Shown here piece by piece: positions 60,340-64,000 of a stretch of DNA of 64,000 bases. The stretch covers positions 20,519,968 through 20,583,967 of the forward strand of contig CP141141.1 of NCBI GenBank assembly GCA_035235625.1, in the 5' to 3' direction. The notes under the pieces were generated by a model. It made no database searches, was not told the origin of the DNA, and worked only from the letters and a program-made list of their open reading frames with translations. Numbering within the stretch: position 1 is the stretch's first letter; each line of letters opens with the position of its first letter. The stretch is from Saururus chinensis. Its lineage: Eukaryota; Streptophyta; Magnoliopsida; Piperales; Saururaceae. A program made the position numbers and the translations under genes.

Positions 60340-63300
60340 AAGTCATTCACATTCTTTTTCATTACCCAAAATATGAAATTTCATAATATAAGCCAAATTA
60401 TTGGATTTGAGCAATCAGATTTCTAAATATTTGGATATAGAAATTTTGCATTGCTATAATCCCTGGATTTAAATTGTTGGATTTCAAAATAATTGGCTCT
60501 TAAAAAAATTAATCTACATATTTCAAATGTAACTAATACATAAATTACTAGAGTTAAGTAAATTCAAACATGTTATTAACATATCAAATAAAAATATTAA
60601 TATTATAAAATTAATTTTTTTAATAAAAAAATTGCATACAATAAGACTACTAAATCATGGGAAACTCAATTTAGCGCAATTAGAGCATTAAAGAGACTCC
60701 ATGAGGAGAGGGCAAAGGCAAAGGCAGATTAATTATTGTAACAGAAGATACATGTGGCTGCTATTAAAAGGTCGGCCGTGAAAACTCTACAAAAAAACTA
60801 ACATACCCCATGTTAAGAAGAAACACAATACATCACACCTAAATACACACATAACACACGGACATGACATAATTAGATTAAGAATATCATAATGTCACTG
60901 AATAATTCCATCAAATGAACAATACTCCAGATTAAAAAATCCAATGATTGCTACAATACCTTCCCCATTACATTTTTTTGTGAAATAACTTTGAGAATTC
61001 CCACTCATATGTTTAGCAAAGCTCTTTTACATCTAGTTTTGATAGAAACAAATACAAGAAAAGAAATTTGCAGACAGATCCTAGGCAAAAATTCTCTTGC
61101 CTATTCATATTTGAAAAAAAAACCCTCAACAACTTCCAAAGTGCGGTTTTGCAAATCTCTTGTCACTTGACACAATATACAACCATTTAACAAGGTTTTA
61201 GTTCTGATCCTAACCATCTGTAGAATTTTTCTCAAACAGAGAGTATCAGTAAGCTGCAATGTTGCATGTCAGCATGCCGTCGTGGAGAAATATTTCCTGG
61301 ATAAAAATTATCTTTTTTCTTTTCTATACTTTTTGCACATAATGTTATGGATGAAAAAGAAACTAGAGAACACAAGTTAGTCATCCTCGTCATCATCTTT
61401 GGCCATTACAAGAACTAGTAATATGCGAACAAGCAGGCAATACAGAAGTAGGCTTGTGTTTGTGCATTGAGATGTCAGGCTTCAAGATGGATTGCTTGCA
61501 TTGAAAGTACAATAACCCTATCATGTTAGAAGATATCCTAAACTAATTTCAATCCTCCCACCTTACTCATCAATTATCAACTAGTCATTTATCTACAAAC
61601 TATGAATTTAATTTCCTATTCAACCTGAAGTATTTGATTCACTCTGCTCGATTAACAATCAAATGGGTTGCTCTCCACCAACCAAGAAGGGAAGAATTGT
61701 ATACTGTATATAGAACCGAGGGATAAAAATATACTGCACAAAAAATTAGAAGCTAGTATAAATGACTGATAAAAATATACCATCACATTGAATGCACATC
61801 AATGCCAAACCCAAGCCACAACCGGCTATGTGATGTTTGCTTTTATTGTACGCCAATGTGCCTTCAAGCTATTTCAGACATGGATATATTTAAAACAACA
61901 ATGACAAACCATAACAACTAAAACAATAAACAGATATAGTTGCTAGGGCTATGCAACAGACCAACTCATAGCACACTTGTTTATCACTTTCTTGTCTGTA
62001 TGAAACCACAACAAGAGAACCAATTTTATATTATTGTGTACCATGTTTGTTAGAAGAGTTAAAAAAAATCACAAATAGGCTTATTGAACTCCATTAAACT
62101 TATCAATTATAAAGAGTAAAACACTCTTTCCATAAGCATGGGCAAGTTCTTGACAAAACTACAAAAGGCACTTTTGCCTAAATTATGAGGTAAGTTTTTA
62201 AACTTGAAGAACATCTTCTTATGTCATATATAGTAGAAAATAGGAAACCCAAAAACAACCCAAAGTACGTATTTATATTCACTTCGTACAGAGTATAGGT
62301 GTGGCTAAATTGACATAGATTTGTCCTACCAAACCACAAAAATGCCAATCACTGCTCAAGAACAAAAATTTTAGGAAATAAATTAGAAGCAAATTATGCA
62401 CAAGTAAACAAATTATGCAAGCCAATACAAATTTTAGATGCAAATTATGTACAAGTAAACTCCAAGCCCTGAAGTTAAATCGAAAAATCTCATTGTATAT
62501 AATGATAAAACTTTTAGCTTTGAAAAAATCAAAGATTTCCAGCTGACTTTAGAAAATGAAGACTACATAGAAAATTAAATATAAAAAACAATCCTGAGAG
62601 AGGATTAGCTGGTAGACCATCACTGTAGAAGGGTTTTGGTGGTCAATTTCAAGGGCAGGAATAGAGAACAGTGGGAAAAACCAAATCACTGCAATCGCCC
62701 TTCGTTCATTCCGCTTATAGATTTTCCATCGAAAATAGTGGGAAATACTAGATCAAAACGCTTGCAATTTCCCACTGTTTTTTATATGATTTTTGTATGC
62801 TTACAACTGATTCCATAACTGAGAATCACTGAAAAGTGTAGAAATGCTAGATCGAAAATTGTGGGAAAAACCATATCGAAATGCAAGAAGAGAGGATGGC
62901 CAAGGTCGGGTCGGAGTGAGAGGCGGCCATGAGCAGAGTAGGCAAGATGGTATGTAGAGGGAAAAAAATCAAAAATAGAGAAAGGAAGACAGAGCGGCGG
63001 TCGGAGCGTGAGAGGAGATGAAGAAGATGTTACCTCCGATAGGGATAAGCTCCATCGTCGCAACCTCCGCCAAGCTCCAGTTGTCGTAGCCACTGCCAAG
63101 CTTCCGTCACCACAACCTCCTCCAAGCGCGCAGTGAGAACGGTGTCCTCCAGATGTACAGTGGTCTTTCTGTTCCAAAGCCCTAATAAGGTAAGCTTTCT
63201 TAGATTTTACAACACCACCTCTAGAGGTGGTGTTTTAAAATCTCACTTGTAGGTTATAAGTATCCAGCCAAATCCTCTTTAGTTCAAAATTCTAAGTTTT

Positions 63301-63540
63301 TTAACTAACTCTCTATTTCAAATACAGGAATCAATTGTTTAACCATTAACACTATATTTAAAATATTGAATTTCAAATCTCAATGTAATAACACTAGATT
63401 GTAAATATGGCATTGAGAATTCTAAATGACTAATAGGATATTTTAAAATACTAGCATTTTATTTTCAAATCCTAATTGACTAACCCCCTGTTAATTTTAA
63501 CAAATTCTTGAATATCACCCAAATTTTAATCATGTTTTGC
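60340..63540. mobile_element. probable insertion between copia gag and protease/integrase, unclassified
   Basis: Copia gag-like text lies at 63560-64000 and GAG-pre-integrase text ends near 60290, but the 3.2 kb between them carries none of it. The stretch contains a GC-rich island (62870-63180) unlike its surroundings and AT-rich edges. On the minus strand, ATGGAGCTTATCCCTATCG followed by GAG/GTAACATC looks like a short first coding exon with a donor (about 63030-63060). ATTACTAG followed by a frame ending AKDDDEDD and TAA (about 61380-61425) looks like a terminal exon. Terminal inverted repeats and a target duplication were not found, so type and limits are open. Confidence 0.35.
63207..63243. 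repeat. short palindrome
   Basis: ATTTTACAACACCACCTCTA followed by GAGGTGGTGTTTTAAAAT: an inverted repeat of about 17 bp per arm. It could be a transcription terminator-like hairpin or part of a transposon end; no function is claimed. Confidence 0.6.
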
Positions 63541-63559
63541 ATTCTCAAGTATTTTAAGC

Positions 63560-64000
63560 ATTCACCTTTTCTTCTTTTTTGTAATAACCATTATGAGCAA
63601 ACTTATGAGAATCTCTTAGTAAATCATGTGTGTGAGCCCTATGTCCAAGATTTTAAACCTTTGCACTAAGTTCCCTTAAGTTTCTTCTCATCCATATGTT
63701 TTGTCTAAGGAATTCAATTTTAACATTATCTCTCACAAGTTGTGGTTTCTTTACTAATTTGTTCTTGTTTGGCTCAACATTAGTCAATAATTCCTTCTTT
63801 TGCAAGTGTTTTTTAAACAAAAGTTTAGAATTTGAAGTACTTGCATCATTATTATTCAAATGTTTATCTTAACAAATTTAGTGATTCCTAAGGAATTTGT
63901 ATTCTTATGTCTAACAAGCCTTAAACCACTTATATCACATCATTGTCACCAAGATAGAAATTTTCAAGTTTTTCTTTGCATTTGACAAATTCTTTCAATT
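63560..64000 (-). pseudogene. Sirevirus-like copia gag, C-terminal part
   Basis: The minus strand encodes LKEFVKCKEKLENFYLGDND, later FKKHLQKKELL and EPNKNKLVKKPQLV, then a decayed zinc-knuckle-like stretch. LKEFVK-x-K-E-x-LENxLG is characteristic of gag in SIRE-type copia elements. It is in the same orientation as the pol at 54311-60330 and probably belongs to the same element. It runs off the window end. Confidence 0.55.

Overview
This is nuclear DNA of a flowering plant. It is AT-rich, the genes are split by many GT-AG introns, and most of the rest is transposable-element debris. The species cannot be fixed from sequence alone. Two intact host genes are visible. A plus-strand MACPF-domain gene spans 13840-19889 (8 coding exons, 595 codons; closest in type to Arabidopsis At1g14780, from memory). 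A minus-strand HAK/KUP/KT potassium transporter gene spans 42210-48160 (10 coding exons, 780 codons). In both, every exon join keeps frame. They look functionally unrelated: one belongs to the plant MACPF/CAD1-NSL1-like family tied to defence and cell-death control, the other is a membrane K+ transporter.

Layout. 1-13400: remnants of Ty3/gypsy elements (a protease fragment, an inverted pair of LTR arms, an integrase tail), a hAT transposase C-terminus with its right end, a LINE zinc-binding fragment and small MITEs. 13760-20000: the MACPF gene, with a SINE, a Stowaway-like MITE and a GC-rich foldback element in its introns. 20428-24738: a 4311-bp PIF/Harbinger-type element with near-perfect ends and a TTA target duplication, carrying pieces of at least two host genes (plastid-type ATP-dependent phosphofructokinase and a DUF3326 protein) plus a GC-rich first exon, all on the minus strand. 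24742-41400: gypsy LTR fragments nested in one another, a non-autonomous LTR element (28192-30992), foldback MITEs and tandem duplications, with no host gene recognised. 42210-48160: the K+ transporter, with a TRIM in intron 1. 48440-64000: a decayed Ty1/copia (Sirevirus-like) element on the minus strand. Its reverse transcriptase is interrupted by two solo LTRs with 5-bp target duplications, one of them from the element's own LTR family. Its gag/protease junction is probably interrupted by a further insertion.

The strongest candidate for something new is the gene-capturing PIF/Harbinger element at 20428-24738. Its captured exons keep their splice sites and share one orientation, so a chimeric spliced transcript is possible, although stop codons and frameshifts argue against a working protein.
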